NCBI RefSeq assembly: GCF_014117215.1
Contig: NZ_JACGXS010000001.1
Coordinates: forward strand, 1,054,001 to 1,118,000
Source: Stenotrophomonas tumulicola
GTDB taxonomy: Bacteria > Pseudomonadota > Gammaproteobacteria > Xanthomonadales > Xanthomonadaceae
Length of the DNA stretch: 64,000 nucleotides
Direction: 5' to 3'
The notes under the pieces were generated by a model. That model was not told the DNA's origin and made no database searches. It worked only from the letters and a program-made list of their open reading frames with translations. The translations under genes and the position numbers were made by a program. Numbering within the stretch: the stretch's first letter is position 1; each line of letters opens with the position of its first letter. Below, in pieces: positions 41,639-51,639 of this stretch.

Positions 41639-44313
41639 TCCGGGGTGACCTCGAACGCCGCACGCTGGCGGATATCACTGCTGGAGGCACCGACCTGCAG
41701 CTCGTAATGGCCCGGATCGACGACGTAACGTTGCCCCGCCTCGTCATAGCGGCGCAGGTCGGCCCCGGGATGCAGGGTGAACTGCAGCTCGCGTTCTTCA
41801 CCGGGCCGCAGGGTGATGCGTTGCACGCCGCGCAGGTCCTTCAGTGACCGGCCCGTGCCGTCCTGCTGCCCACGGACATACAGCTGCACCACTTCGTCGC
41901 CGGCGCGTTCGCCACTGTTGCGCACCCGCACGCTGGCCTGCAGCGTACCGGCCGCGCCGACGCGGGTACGATCCAGGCGCAGCCCGTCGTACTGGAACGT
42001 GGTGTAGCTCAGCCCATGGCCGAACGGATACAGCGGCTCGCCGTCGAAGTAGCGGTAGGTCCGCCCCTGCATCGCGTAGTCCTCGAACGCCGGCATCAGC
42101 TGGTCGGCCTTGTAGAAGGTGATCGGCAGGCGACCGGCCGGATTGACGTCGCCGAACAGCACGTCGGCCACCGCATTGCCACCGCGCTGGCCGGGATACC
42201 AGGCCACCAGCAGCGCCGGCAGGTGTGCCTTGGCCCAGTCCACGCCCAGCGCCGAACCGGTGGTCAGCACCGCCACCACCGGCGTGCCGGTGGCCTGCAT
42301 GGCCTCCAGCAGCTGCTGCTGCGTCGCCGGCAGCCGGATGTCGGTGCGGTCGCCACCGGCAAAGCCAGGGTAATCGACCTGCATCTCTTCGCCTTCCACG
42401 TCGCCGGTGAGGCCGCCGACGAACACCACCACGTTGGCATCGCGCGCGGCCTGCACGGCCTCTTCCAGCGGCGGCAGCGCCCCTGGCATCTCCCAGGCCA
42501 GGCGCACGCCGGCATCGCGCTCGCCTTCGAAATACTCCAGGCGCAGGTCGTACGCACGCTGGCCCTGCAACTGCAGCTCCACGCTTTCGGCCTGCAGGCG
42601 GTCGCTTTCCTTCCAGCGGTCGATCACCGGCTTGCCATCCAGGTATACGCGTACGCCGTCGTTGGCCGCTGCTTCCAGGCGGTAGGTTCCACTGCGTGGC
42701 GGAACCAGCTGGCCGCTCCAGCGGATGCTGAAGTTGTCATCCGGCAGGCTCTGCCTGGGGCCGACTTCGCCACGTGCACGCAGCGTATCGGTGGGCGACC
42801 CGCGGTCCCAGCGGAACGCGATCTGCGGATCGACGCGGACCAGCGCCGGAGTCCCGGCCAGGTCGCGGTTGGCGAAGTACTCGCCGCGCAGCCCGCGCTC
42901 GCTGCTGCCGGCCGCGGGACGCAGGTACCGTGGCTCGATCAGCGGCGTCGCTGCGGGATCGCTGCGCCCCTGCACCAGGTCGGCGCCACGCGCATGCACC
43001 ACCTCGGCCTGCGGCACTGCCTCGCGGATGCCCTGCAGGATCGTCACCGGGGCGGCCGGGGTACCGTAGTAGTTGCCCAGCAGCGCCATGGTGTCATCGG
43101 CAGTGGGGCCGACCACTGCAATCCGCTTGAGCGTGCGTGGCAGCGGCAACAGCCCGTCGTTCTTCAGCAGCACGATGGATTCCTGCGCCACCTTGCGCGC
43201 CAGCGCATCGTGTCCGGGCGACTGGTTGGCCGTATACGGGATGCGCTGCCAGCGTACTTTTTCCGCTGGGTCGAACATGCCCAGGCGCATGCGCGTAGTG
43301 AACAGCTGGGTCACCGCGGCATCCACCGCCTGTTCGCTGAGCAGGCCCTTGTGCACCGCTACCGGAATCGACTGGGCATAGGTGTTGCCGCAATCCAGCT
43401 GGGTTCCGTTGCCAACCGCCAACGCGGCCGCTTCTTCGGGCGTGGCGACGATACGATGGTTCTTCCAGATATCGACCACCGCCCAGCAGTCGGACACCAC
43501 GTAGCCCATGAAGCCCCACTGCGTGCGCAGCGTGTCCTGCAGCAGGAAGCGGCTGGCGCTGGCGGACTCGCCGTAGACACGGTTGTAGGCGCCCATCACC
43601 GAGGCGACATGGGCCTCCTTCACCAGTGTCTCGAAGGCCGGCAGGTAGGTGTCATACAGGTCGCGACGACTGGGTGCGACGTCGAAATGGTGGCGGTCCG
43701 CCTCCGGACCGCTGTGCACCGCGAAGTGCTTGGCGGTGGCGTCCAGCTTGCGGTACACCGGATCGTCGCCCTGCAGGCCCTGCACGAAGGCAACGCCCAG
43801 CCGCGCGGTCAGCCACGGATCCTCGCCATAGGTTTCCTGGCCACGGCCCCAGCGGGGATCACGGAAGATGTTGATGTTCGGTGACCAGTACGTCAGGCCC
43901 TGGTAGCGGCCGTGTTTGCCTTCGGCAACGAAGCGATGGTGCTTGGCCCGCGCTTCGTCGCTGATGGCGGTGGCGACCTGGCCCAGCAGCGGTACGTCGA
44001 AGGTCGCGGCCATGCCGATCGCCTGCGGGAATACCGTGGCACCGCCGGCGCGGGCCACCCCATGCAGGCCTTCATTCCACCAGTCATAGGCCGGCACGCC
44101 GAGGCGCTCGATCGCCGGTGCGTCGTTCTGCATCTGCGCTGCTTTCTCTTCCAGCGTCATGCGTGCAACCAGCGCGCTGGCACGTTGCTCGAACGATGCG
44201 TCGCCATCCAGCCATGGGCGATCGTCGGCGGACACCGGCATGCAGGCCAGTACCAGCGCCATCGTCAACGGGGTCCGGTGGCGCAGCAGGTAACTGAAAC
44301 GATTGCGGGACAT
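41635..44313 (-). CDS. GH3 beta-xylosidase/beta-glucosidase with PA14 domain
   Basis: An exported GH3 enzyme of 892 aa. The start at 44313 follows AGGAG and gives a signal peptide (TMALVLACMPVSA). The GH3 N-domain has NEGLHGVARAGGATVFPQAI and the nucleophile Asp in GYVVSDCWAVVDI (about residue 288). The C-domain starts at ESIVLLKNDGLLPLP. A PA14 insert (about 450-600, GLRGEYFANRDLAG and YDLRLEYFEGERDAG) is typical of GH3 xylosidases. PFGHGLSYTTF and a Fn3-like C-terminus follow. It cuts xylo-oligosaccharide ends in the periplasm. It is downstream of the GH43 gene, with an ATGA overlap for the alternative longer start. Confidence 0.9.
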   Translation of the reverse strand: MSRNRFSYLLRHRTPLTMALVLACMPVSADDRPWLDGDASFEQRASALVARMTLEEKAAQMQNDAPAIERLGVPAYDWWNEGLHGVARAGGATVFPQAIGMAATFDVPLLGQVATAISDEARAKHHRFVAEGKHGRYQGLTYWSPNINIFRDPRWGRGQETYGEDPWLTARLGVAFVQGLQGDDPVYRKLDATAKHFAVHSGPEADRHHFDVAPSRRDLYDTYLPAFETLVKEAHVASVMGAYNRVYGESASASRFLLQDTLRTQWGFMGYVVSDCWAVVDIWKNHRIVATPEEAAALAVGNGTQLDCGNTYAQSIPVAVHKGLLSEQAVDAAVTQLFTTRMRLGMFDPAEKVRWQRIPYTANQSPGHDALARKVAQESIVLLKNDGLLPLPRTLKRIAVVGPTADDTMALLGNYYGTPAAPVTILQGIREAVPQAEVVHARGADLVQGRSDPAATPLIEPRYLRPAAGSSERGLRGEYFANRDLAGTPALVRVDPQIAFRWDRGSPTDTLRARGEVGPRQSLPDDNFSIRWSGQLVPPRSGTYRLEAAANDGVRVYLDGKPVIDRWKESDRLQAESVELQLQGQRAYDLRLEYFEGERDAGVRLAWEMPGALPPLEEAVQAARDANVVVFVGGLTGDVEGEEMQVDYPGFAGGDRTDIRLPATQQQLLEAMQATGTPVVAVLTTGSALGVDWAKAHLPALLVAWYPGQRGGNAVADVLFGDVNPAGRLPITFYKADQLMPAFEDYAMQGRTYRYFDGEPLYPFGHGLSYTTFQYDGLRLDRTRVGAAGTLQASVRVRNSGERAGDEVVQLYVRGQQDGTGRSLKDLRGVQRITLRPGEERELQFTLHPGADLRRYDEAGQRYVVDPGHYELQVGASSSDIRQRAAFEVTPE

Positions 44314-44333
44314 GCAGGCGACTCCTGTCGGGT

Positions 44334-46061
44334 TCATGGGGTCCGCTCGTCGCGGGTATGGGGACCAAGCGTGGCGCCGACGAAGCCACCGGCATGGTCG
44401 GTGCTCAGCACCCGGCCATCGGCCTCGGACAGCAGCACATCGTGGCCATGCGCATCGTGGTGGCCAAAGCGGTAACGCGCGCCATCAGCGGCGACGGTCA
44501 GCACGATGGCCTGTCGTCCTGGCGGCAAGGGCTGGCGCGCCACCACGACGGCCGGGCCGTCGCCGTCGCGCTTTTCAAGGAACAGTTCATCGCCCTGTCG
44601 CTGGCGACGCACGCCGAGGTAGTACCAATGGCGTTCGTTCTGGAACACCGCCAGGCCAGCGCTGGCACCGCGGGCGGGCAGCTGCAGCGCGATGCTGGCG
44701 TCGAAACGCAGATGCTGCTGGCGCCGGGCCAGGAAGCTGGGATTGCGCAGCGAGGACAGGTCCTCGCGACGCGGGCGCAGCAACAGGTGGCCCGGCCGCG
44801 AATGCAGGTCGACCCAATCCTGCGTCGGCACCCGCAGGAACGACCATTCGTGCCGCAGCGTGCGGGCGTCGAATCCATCGCGCCAGGTGAAATTGCCGCT
44901 GTTGGGCGCCTGCTGCACCGGGCCGCGGGCGAACCCCGGGGCCGGCAGCGCATACGGAATGGCGGCGCCGGGCGGCAGGACAAGCGGCCACCCGTCCTGC
45001 CATTGCACCGGCAGCAGGAAGGTTTCGCGGCCGGTGTTGTAGTGGCGCTGTCCGTAGGTGCGGCTGGCCAGGAACAGGGCCCACCAGCTGCCATCGGGCC
45101 CCTGCACCAGGTCGGCATGGCCTGCGTTGATGATGGGCAGCCGACGTCCTGCCGGCAGGTCGCGCTGGGTCAGGATCGGGTTGCCGGGAAAGGCTTCATA
45201 GGGACCCAGTACGTGGCGGCTGCGCAACACCACCTGCGAATGCTGCGGACCGGTCCCGCCCTCGGCGGCGGACAGCACGTACCAGCCGTCCCTCTTGTAC
45301 AGGTGCGGCCCTTCTATCCAGATCGGATTCGCTGCCGGGTCCACGCCACCGTCCACCAGCACCGTGGCCGGGCCCTGCGTGCGGCCGGCGTCGACGTCGA
45401 TGCGCCGGATCCAGACCGCGCGATGGCCGTCGTAGCGCGCCGGGCCGGCGGGCGCATCATTGTTGAGCAGGTAAGCCTGGCCGTCGTCGTCGAAGAACAG
45501 CGAAGGATCGATGCCGGCGACGTCCGGCAGCCACGTTGGATCCGACCACGGGCCGGCGGGATCGGTTGCACTGGCGATGAAATTGCCGCCGCTGTCCACG
45601 GCGGTGCCGACCACATGGAAGCGACCTGCATGGAAGGCGATGGCCGGTGCGAAGATCCCGCGCGACACGCCAAGGCCGTCGAAATCCAGCAGGCCGGGGC
45701 GGTCGATGACATGGCCGATCTGCCGCCAGTGCACCAGGTCGGTGCTTTCGTGCACGGGAATGGCAGGGAAATAGCCGAAGCTGGAGTTGACCAGGTAGAA
45801 GCGGCCATTGGCCGCCACCACGCTCGGATCGGCGTTGAAACCGGCCAGCACCGGGTTGCGGAAGTGGCCTTCCGGCAACGTGCTGGCGAAAGCTTCGTCC
45901 TCGCCGCGGTATTCAAACCAGTCAAATACCGTCGGCCGCAGCGCACCGGCGTCCGCAGCCGCGATGGGCGCCGCACCCTGCCCGGCCGCGCCCTGCGCGC
46001 CCACCGCCAGCAGCAGGGCCACAAGCCACCACGCGCACGCCCTTCCCTGCCCCCGGCGCAT
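44334..46061 (-). CDS. GH43 family beta-xylosidase/arabinofuranosidase, exported
   Basis: A 575-aa enzyme with signal peptide (WWLVALLLAVGAQGAAG). The start at 46061 is chosen as the ATG 2 bp after the ManD stop; a GTG 15 nt earlier would overlap. The five-bladed propeller shows FRNPVLAGFNADPSVV (catalytic base Asp), VAGIDPSLFFDDDG (pKa-modulating Asp) and WIEGPHLYKRDGWY (acid Glu). The C-terminal half (RDGFDARTLRHEWSFLR, then LRFDASIALQLPARGASAG) is the beta-sandwich of two-domain GH43 xylosidases. It acts on xylo- or arabinoxylo-oligosaccharides in the periplasm. Confidence 0.88.
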   Translation of the reverse strand: MRRGQGRACAWWLVALLLAVGAQGAAGQGAAPIAAADAGALRPTVFDWFEYRGEDEAFASTLPEGHFRNPVLAGFNADPSVVAANGRFYLVNSSFGYFPAIPVHESTDLVHWRQIGHVIDRPGLLDFDGLGVSRGIFAPAIAFHAGRFHVVGTAVDSGGNFIASATDPAGPWSDPTWLPDVAGIDPSLFFDDDGQAYLLNNDAPAGPARYDGHRAVWIRRIDVDAGRTQGPATVLVDGGVDPAANPIWIEGPHLYKRDGWYVLSAAEGGTGPQHSQVVLRSRHVLGPYEAFPGNPILTQRDLPAGRRLPIINAGHADLVQGPDGSWWALFLASRTYGQRHYNTGRETFLLPVQWQDGWPLVLPPGAAIPYALPAPGFARGPVQQAPNSGNFTWRDGFDARTLRHEWSFLRVPTQDWVDLHSRPGHLLLRPRREDLSSLRNPSFLARRQQHLRFDASIALQLPARGASAGLAVFQNERHWYYLGVRRQRQGDELFLEKRDGDGPAVVVARQPLPPGRQAIVLTVAADGARYRFGHHDAHGHDVLLSEADGRVLSTDHAGGFVGATLGPHTRDERTP

Positions 46062-46063
46062 GC

Positions 46064-47317
46064 TCACCAGTCCCACATCGCGCCGTCTTCCAGGCGCGCG
46101 ACCGGCAACTGCTTCGGCGCATACGGATACTTCGCCGCCAGTGCCTCGTCGATGTCCACGCCATGCCCGGGAGTGTCGCCCACGTGCAGGCGGCCACCGC
46201 GCAGCACATAGTCGTGCGGGAACACCGCGTCGGTTTCGTCGGTATGGAACATGTACTCCTGGATGCCGAAGTTCGGTACCCAGGTATCGAAATGCAGGGC
46301 CGCGCCCATGGTCACCGGCGACAGGTCGGTGGCGCCGTGGAAGCCCGTACGCACCTGGTGCAGGGCAGCGAAATCAGCCAGGCGACGCAGGTGGGTGATG
46401 CCGCCGCCGTGCACGATGGTGGTACGGATGTAGTCGATCAGCTGGTTTTCGATCAGGTGCTTGCAGTCCCATATCGAGTTGAACACCTCGCCCACCGCAA
46501 GCGCGGTGACCGAGTGCTGGCGGATCAGCTCGAAACCCTTCTGGTTTTCGGCCGGGGTGGCGTCCTCCAGCCAGAACAGGCGGTAGGGCTCGACGCTGCG
46601 GGCCAGTCGCGCGGCCTCGATCGGGCTCAACCGGTGGTGCACGTCATGCAGCAGTTCCACCTGCGGGCCATGGTCGGCGCGCAAGCGGGCGAACAACTGC
46701 GGCACCACGTCCAGATAACGCGCGGTGTTCCATACCGTTTCCGCAGGCAGCTCGCTTTCGGCCGGCTCATAGCCCTTTCCGCTGGAGATGCCATACGCCT
46801 TCTTGACGCCCGGCACGCCGCATTGCGCGCGCACCGCCAGGAAGCCCTGTTCGATGAAGCGCCCCACTGCATCGGATGCCTCGGCGATGTCGCGGCCATT
46901 GGCATGACCATACACCAGCGCCCCTTCGCGCGAACGTCCGCCCAGCAGCTGGTACAGCGGCATGTCGGCCATCTTGCCGAGGATGTCCCACAGCGCCACG
47001 TCCACTGCCGCGATGGCGCTCATGGTCACCGGGCCACGACGCCAGTACGCACCGCGGTAGAGGAACTGCCACATGTCCTCGATGCGGCCAGCATCGCGGC
47101 CGATCAGGTTGGGCAGCACGTGGTCCTGCAGGTAGGACGCCACGGCCAGCTCACGGCCGTTCAGCGTGGCATCGCCGATGCCATGCACGCCCGAACGCGT
47201 GGTGATCTTCAGGGTGACGAAATTTCGCCCTGGCGACGTGACGATGACCTTGGCGTCGACGATCTCGCGGTCGCGCGACGAGCCGTGGGAAGGGGCGGTG
47301 GAAGCTGCGTTGCTCAT
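46064..47317 (-). CDS. manD: D-mannonate dehydratase, ManD (enolase superfamily)
   Basis: The enzyme dehydrates D-mannonate to 2-keto-3-deoxygluconate. The start at 47317 is the ATG of MSNAAST; a longer frame runs into the upstream gene. The capping domain has [20 protein letters not shown] and [20 protein letters not shown] with the Arg and Tyr residues typical of ManD. Metal ligands are carried by [27 protein letters not shown] and [13 protein letters not shown]. Then [20 protein letters not shown] and the C-terminal GWD-like end MWDW. RspA-type paralogues of low activity exist. Here the neighbouring glucuronate genes support the mannonate role. Confidence 0.88.
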   Translation of the reverse strand: MSNAASTAPSHGSSRDREIVDAKVIVTSPGRNFVTLKITTRSGVHGIGDATLNGRELAVASYLQDHVLPNLIGRDAGRIEDMWQFLYRGAYWRRGPVTMSAIAAVDVALWDILGKMADMPLYQLLGGRSREGALVYGHANGRDIAEASDAVGRFIEQGFLAVRAQCGVPGVKKAYGISSGKGYEPAESELPAETVWNTARYLDVVPQLFARLRADHGPQVELLHDVHHRLSPIEAARLARSVEPYRLFWLEDATPAENQKGFELIRQHSVTALAVGEVFNSIWDCKHLIENQLIDYIRTTIVHGGGITHLRRLADFAALHQVRTGFHGATDLSPVTMGAALHFDTWVPNFGIQEYMFHTDETDAVFPHDYVLRGGRLHVGDTPGHGVDIDEALAAKYPYAPKQLPVARLEDGAMWDW

Positions 47318-47334
47318 GATGGGTTCCGCTGGGT

Positions 47335-49275
47335 TCATTCGATCGGGAGTTCGAAGGGACCGGCCGGCAGGCCGTCCCTGTCGTAGAGGGTGACTACCGG
47401 GCTGTCGGCCCATCCGTAACGCACGCGCTGCGCGCCGGTGACCGCGCCGGCGTGCAGGTACACGCGATCGCCATCGATGCGCGCGGTGGCGTAACGGCAG
47501 CTTTCCTGCGTGGCGCCACACAGTTCGAAGCCCACCGGACCGGCACCGCCATAGGCCACCAGGCCATCACCGGTCTGCGCGAATTCCACGCTGACCCGGT
47601 CGCCCTGCCGGCGCGCGTGCAGGGCGACCGGACCGGAGGCGGACAGCGTTTCGCCGTACACCACGTGGCGGGCGGCACGCGCCAGGCGACGCCCCACGTC
47701 CTGCTTGTTGGCCGGGTGGATGTCACCGCGTTCGCCCAGGTCGATGGCCACCGCCAGGCCCGAATGCGCATCATCGGCGACGGTACGCCGCTGCGCCTCG
47801 CGCAGCCGCGCCCATTCGCTGTCCTGCGGGTGCAGTGGCGCCGCGCCGTAGTTGGCCAACTGCACCACCAGCAGCGGCAGTTCGCTGCCGAAACGGGCAC
47901 GCAGGTCGTCACGATAGGCGGCCAGCAGCGCCGCGTACTGGTCAGGCTGGAACGTGTTGGATTCGCCCTGGTACCAGACCGCACCGCGCAACCCATAGCC
48001 CGCCAGCGGCGAAATCATGCCGTTGTACAACCCGGCCAGGCCGCTGGTCGCCATCCACGGCGCGGTGGGCGGCGTGCCCACGTCGGCCGGCGCTGGTTGC
48101 CCTTGCCAGTCCTGCAGCGGTACGCGCGTGCCATCGTCCAGCACTAATGCCTGGCGCTCCGGTGGCCCGCCGATGCCGCCTTCGCGGTAGGTGTTGAGTA
48201 CGTTGACCACGATCCGGTTCGTGCCCGGTTGCAGCACGCCTGCCGGCACCGCATAGGCGCGCGGCGCATCGGCGCCGGCGTCGCTGCCGACCGCCTTGCC
48301 GTTGATCCACGTCATGTCCACTTCATCCACCGGCCCCAGCTGCAGCGTGGCATGCAGCGCTGCCTGCGCCGGCGTCAGCCGTGCGGTGGCGCGGTACCAG
48401 TGCATGCCCACGACATCCTGCTGTTGCGGATCGATCCAGCGCACCGATGGCTGCACATCCTTCCAGCTGGCGGCTGCCTCGTCCTGCCAGGGAAGCTGGC
48501 CGCCGGCGACCGCCGGTTGCCGTTGCCACCATGCCTGCCACAGCTTGCCCCAGCCTGCGATGGCCTGGGCGGGATCGCGTTCGCGCTGCTCCAGTACATC
48601 CAGCTGCGCTGCGTAGTCGCCAAGTCCACGCAGCGCAGGCGCGCTCAGCCAGGCCTGGATGCGGGTACCCCCCCATGAAGCGTGGACCAGGCCGATCGGT
48701 ACGCCGACCACCGGCTGCAGTTCACGGCCGAAGTAATAGCAGGCCGCGGAGAAATCACGGACGCTGTCCGGGCTGGCCAGCTGCCACCGCGGCGCCTTGG
48801 CGAACCGTGCCAGCGGTTCCGCGCTGGCCTGCTTTTCCACCTGCAGCAGGCGCAGCTGCGCATTGCCGGCACTGGCGATCTCCGACCGCGAATCCAGGCT
48901 GCGGTGGACCTGCAGTTCCATGTTCGATTGCCCACTGCACAGCCACACATCGCCCAGCAGGATGTCCTGCAGCTGCTGCACCTGCGCGCCCGCGCGCACC
49001 TCCAGTCGATACGGTCCACCTGCGCCCAGCGCAGGCAGCTGCAGGCGCCACTGCCCCCGTGCATCGGCACGCGTGCGCGCATCCTGCATGCCCAGCCGTA
49101 CATGCACCTCTTCACCGGCAGGTGCCTGTCCCCACAACGGAATCGGCTGGTCGCGCTGCAGCACGGCATGGTCGCCGAAAGGAGCCGACAGCAGCGGCTC
49201 GTCGGCCACCACGGTGCCGGCACTGCAGGCCAGCACCACGGCGACTACAAGGCGGGGAACACAGGTCGCGGACAT
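47335..49275 (-). CDS. Sialate O-acetylesterase-like (SASA/SGNH) acetylxylan esterase
   Basis: An exported 646-aa esterase. The start at 49275 gives a signal peptide ([18 protein letters not shown]). SGNH block I is [13 protein letters not shown] with the nucleophile Ser, and block III/V residues are suggested by [10 protein letters not shown] and the later [12 protein letters not shown] (Asp-x-x-His). A central beta-sandwich insert (about 240-400, including [15 protein letters not shown]) is like a galactose-binding domain in these esterases. In xylan loci this family removes acetyl groups from xylo-oligosaccharides. It lies 2 bp downstream of aguA and 17 bp before manD. Confidence 0.85.
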   Translation of the reverse strand: MSATCVPRLVVAVVLACSAGTVVADEPLLSAPFGDHAVLQRDQPIPLWGQAPAGEEVHVRLGMQDARTRADARGQWRLQLPALGAGGPYRLEVRAGAQVQQLQDILLGDVWLCSGQSNMELQVHRSLDSRSEIASAGNAQLRLLQVEKQASAEPLARFAKAPRWQLASPDSVRDFSAACYYFGRELQPVVGVPIGLVHASWGGTRIQAWLSAPALRGLGDYAAQLDVLEQRERDPAQAIAGWGKLWQAWWQRQPAVAGGQLPWQDEAAASWKDVQPSVRWIDPQQQDVVGMHWYRATARLTPAQAALHATLQLGPVDEVDMTWINGKAVGSDAGADAPRAYAVPAGVLQPGTNRIVVNVLNTYREGGIGGPPERQALVLDDGTRVPLQDWQGQPAPADVGTPPTAPWMATSGLAGLYNGMISPLAGYGLRGAVWYQGESNTFQPDQYAALLAAYRDDLRARFGSELPLLVVQLANYGAAPLHPQDSEWARLREAQRRTVADDAHSGLAVAIDLGERGDIHPANKQDVGRRLARAARHVVYGETLSASGPVALHARRQGDRVSVEFAQTGDGLVAYGGAGPVGFELCGATQESCRYATARIDGDRVYLHAGAVTGAQRVRYGWADSPVVTLYDRDGLPAGPFELPIE

Positions 49276-49277
49276 GG

Positions 49278-51506
49278 TCAGATTCCTGGAGCGAACGGGA
49301 ACGAGAGCGACTGGTAATACGACAGCGGATGCGCCGGTGGCGCCTGTCCGGCCGGCAACGGACGCTGGCTCAGGCTCTGGAAGTACGCCACGCAGGCATC
49401 GCGCCACCATTGCGCTTCGTCCTGCTGGATGGCCAGGAACGCGGCGACTTCGCGATGCCGCTCCGGATCGACGTAGGCGGCAAGGCCATCCCAGGTGCCG
49501 CGCATCGCGGCGACTTCGTCGACACCGTGCCCGTAACGGATCACCAGTTCGTCCCACAGCGTGCGGCCGGAGGCCATGCGGTGGTCCCAGCGGACATGGT
49601 GGAACCACAGCAGGTACTGCTCGGGTACGGTAGCCAGGTTGCCGTACTGGCGCGCCAGTGGCGCCGCGTACTGGCCCACTGCATCGCTTCCACCGGCACT
49701 GCGGTCGAAGCCGATGCCATCGGCGCCGGCGCGGTGGTAATACACCGGATCCCAGTCCGGGCGTTCGCTGCCGGCATCCCACGGGGCAGGCCCATAGTGA
49801 TGGCTGCGCCCCATCAGGTGGGCCAGGCCCAACGGCGTCATGTAATCCACCACCGCCTCGTGTGAGCGCATCATCATCGCCAGCGCCGGGGCAACGAAGG
49901 CTGGATCGTTGGAGAACGTCATGCGCAGCCATTCTTCGGCGATGCGGCCGGCATCGTCCATCGGATCCCACGCCAGGCGGCCGAACGCATACCAGTTGGC
50001 CTGGTCGAACTGCGAGCCGCTCCAGTTGCGGTCGCTGCCGATGTTGGCCACCCCGGCCATGCCGGTCAGCCTCGACTTCTGCAGCGAACCGTCGACCACC
50101 CTGGCCACGGTGGATCCCTTGCCCTGCACGTAGGTGTCGGCGCGCAGCGTCTCTTCGTACATCGGCCCGAGGTAGGCCAGGTGGGTGGCGAAGCCCAGGT
50201 ATTCCTTGGTTATCTGGAACTCCATCATCAGCGGTGTCTTCGGCATGGCACCGAACAGCGGATGGAACGGTTCACGTGGCTGGAAGTCGATGGCGCCGTT
50301 CTTGACCTGCACCAGCACGTTGTCGCGGAAGCTGCCGTCCAGCGGCACGAACTCGTCATACGCCTGCTTGGCACGGTCCGGCGAGGTCTCATGCGAATAC
50401 ACGAACGCCCGCCACATCACGATGCCATCGTGGGGTGCCAACGCATCGGCCAGCATGTTGGCGCCGGCGGCATGGCTGCGGCCATAGTCCTGCGGGCCCG
50501 GCTGGCCTTCGGAATTGGCCTTGACCAGCAGGCCACCGAAGTCGGGAATGTAGCGGTAGATCTCATCCACCTTGTCCTTCCACCAGCGCTGTACGGCCGG
50601 GTCCAGCGGATCGGCGGTCGGCAGCCCACCGATCTCGATCGGCGCACTGAAACGCGCGCTCAGGTAGACGCGGATACCGTAGGGGCGCATCACCGACGCC
50701 AGCGCCGCGGCCTTTTCCAGGTACATCGGAGTCAGGCTGAGCGCATTGGCGTTGACGTTGTTGAGCACCGTGCCGTTGATGCCGATCGAGGCATTGGCGC
50801 GCGCGTAATCGGTGTAACGCGGATCCAGCCAGCCCGGCAGCTTCTGCCAGTCCCACAACGACTGCCCGGCGTAGCCCCGCTCCACGCTGCGGTCCAGGTT
50901 GTCCCAGTGGTTCAACACGCGGCGCTGGATCTTCGGCGACTGGCGCAGGTCGACATCGGCCAACGGCTGCGTTGTCTGCACCAGGCGCAACAGGTGGAAG
51001 ACACCGTGCAGGGTGCCGACATCGCTGTTGGCGGCCACCACGATGCCGCCCTGGCCGCCTTGTTGCAGGTGCCGGATCAGGTAGCCCTCTTCGCCCAGGT
51101 CCTGCAGCGGCAGGTGCAGGGCCGCGATCCGTGGCGATGATGCCGGCGTGCCGACCTGCACGATGGGCTGTCCAACCGCTGCGGCCCCTGCTGCCGTCGC
51201 GCCCAGCAACCCCTGCAAGCCACGGACCAGTTCGTCCCGTGCCGCACGTTGCACCGGCGTATCGGCCGGCGCGTCGACGCCGCCCAGTTGCTGGCGGTAT
51301 GCCTGCGCCTGCGCTGACGGCAGCGGCAGGTAGCGCAGCCACAGCTCATGGCCATCCTCGGCGGCAACCGGCCATGCCACCAGCAGGCTGGCCAGCACCA
51401 GCAGCATCGTGGCGATGCGCCTGCCCCGCCCTGCCTTCATCGACGCGGACGGTGCACCGACCGGGGTATCGCTGCCAACGGGGAACTGCGTACCAGCAGA
51501 CATCAT
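49278..51506 (-). CDS. aguA: GH67 alpha-glucuronidase
   Basis: It releases (4-O-methyl)glucuronic acid from the end of glucuronoxylo-oligosaccharides. The ATG at 51506 follows GGAGG. The signal segment TMLLVLASLLVAWPVAA is preceded by about 30 extra residues, so export as a lipid-free or anchored protein is likely. Family blocks: VLNHWDNLDRSVERGYAGQS, LLVKANSEGQPGPQDYGRSH (catalytic area with Glu and Asp), VMWRAFVYSHETSPDRAKQA and FGRLAWDPM. About 742 aa, normal for GH67. It is the first gene of the aguA-to-uxuB operon and is divergent from the LacI-type regulator. Confidence 0.92.
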   Translation of the reverse strand: MMSAGTQFPVGSDTPVGAPSASMKAGRGRRIATMLLVLASLLVAWPVAAEDGHELWLRYLPLPSAQAQAYRQQLGGVDAPADTPVQRAARDELVRGLQGLLGATAAGAAAVGQPIVQVGTPASSPRIAALHLPLQDLGEEGYLIRHLQQGGQGGIVVAANSDVGTLHGVFHLLRLVQTTQPLADVDLRQSPKIQRRVLNHWDNLDRSVERGYAGQSLWDWQKLPGWLDPRYTDYARANASIGINGTVLNNVNANALSLTPMYLEKAAALASVMRPYGIRVYLSARFSAPIEIGGLPTADPLDPAVQRWWKDKVDEIYRYIPDFGGLLVKANSEGQPGPQDYGRSHAAGANMLADALAPHDGIVMWRAFVYSHETSPDRAKQAYDEFVPLDGSFRDNVLVQVKNGAIDFQPREPFHPLFGAMPKTPLMMEFQITKEYLGFATHLAYLGPMYEETLRADTYVQGKGSTVARVVDGSLQKSRLTGMAGVANIGSDRNWSGSQFDQANWYAFGRLAWDPMDDAGRIAEEWLRMTFSNDPAFVAPALAMMMRSHEAVVDYMTPLGLAHLMGRSHHYGPAPWDAGSERPDWDPVYYHRAGADGIGFDRSAGGSDAVGQYAAPLARQYGNLATVPEQYLLWFHHVRWDHRMASGRTLWDELVIRYGHGVDEVAAMRGTWDGLAAYVDPERHREVAAFLAIQQDEAQWWRDACVAYFQSLSQRPLPAGQAPPAHPLSYYQSLSFPFAPGI

Positions 51507-51553
51507 GTTGCCTCCACGGGATCCATCAAAGGGGTGTTGCTCGCCGCTGTGTT

Positions 51554-51568
51554 CGGTTACCGCTACCA
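51554..51568. promoter_or_regulatory. Degenerate XylR-type operator half-palindrome
   Basis: CGGTTACCGCTACCA shares its right half CGCTACCA exactly with the TGGTAGCGCTACCA operators elsewhere in the window; 11 of 14 positions match. It lies in the aguA-lacI intergenic region. Confidence 0.4.
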
Positions 51569-51639
51569 TGCCGGGACGTCCGCAGCGGCCATCGCACGTC
51601 ATGGCCCGGGTCGCGGCACCACTTTCCGAGGGTCGATAC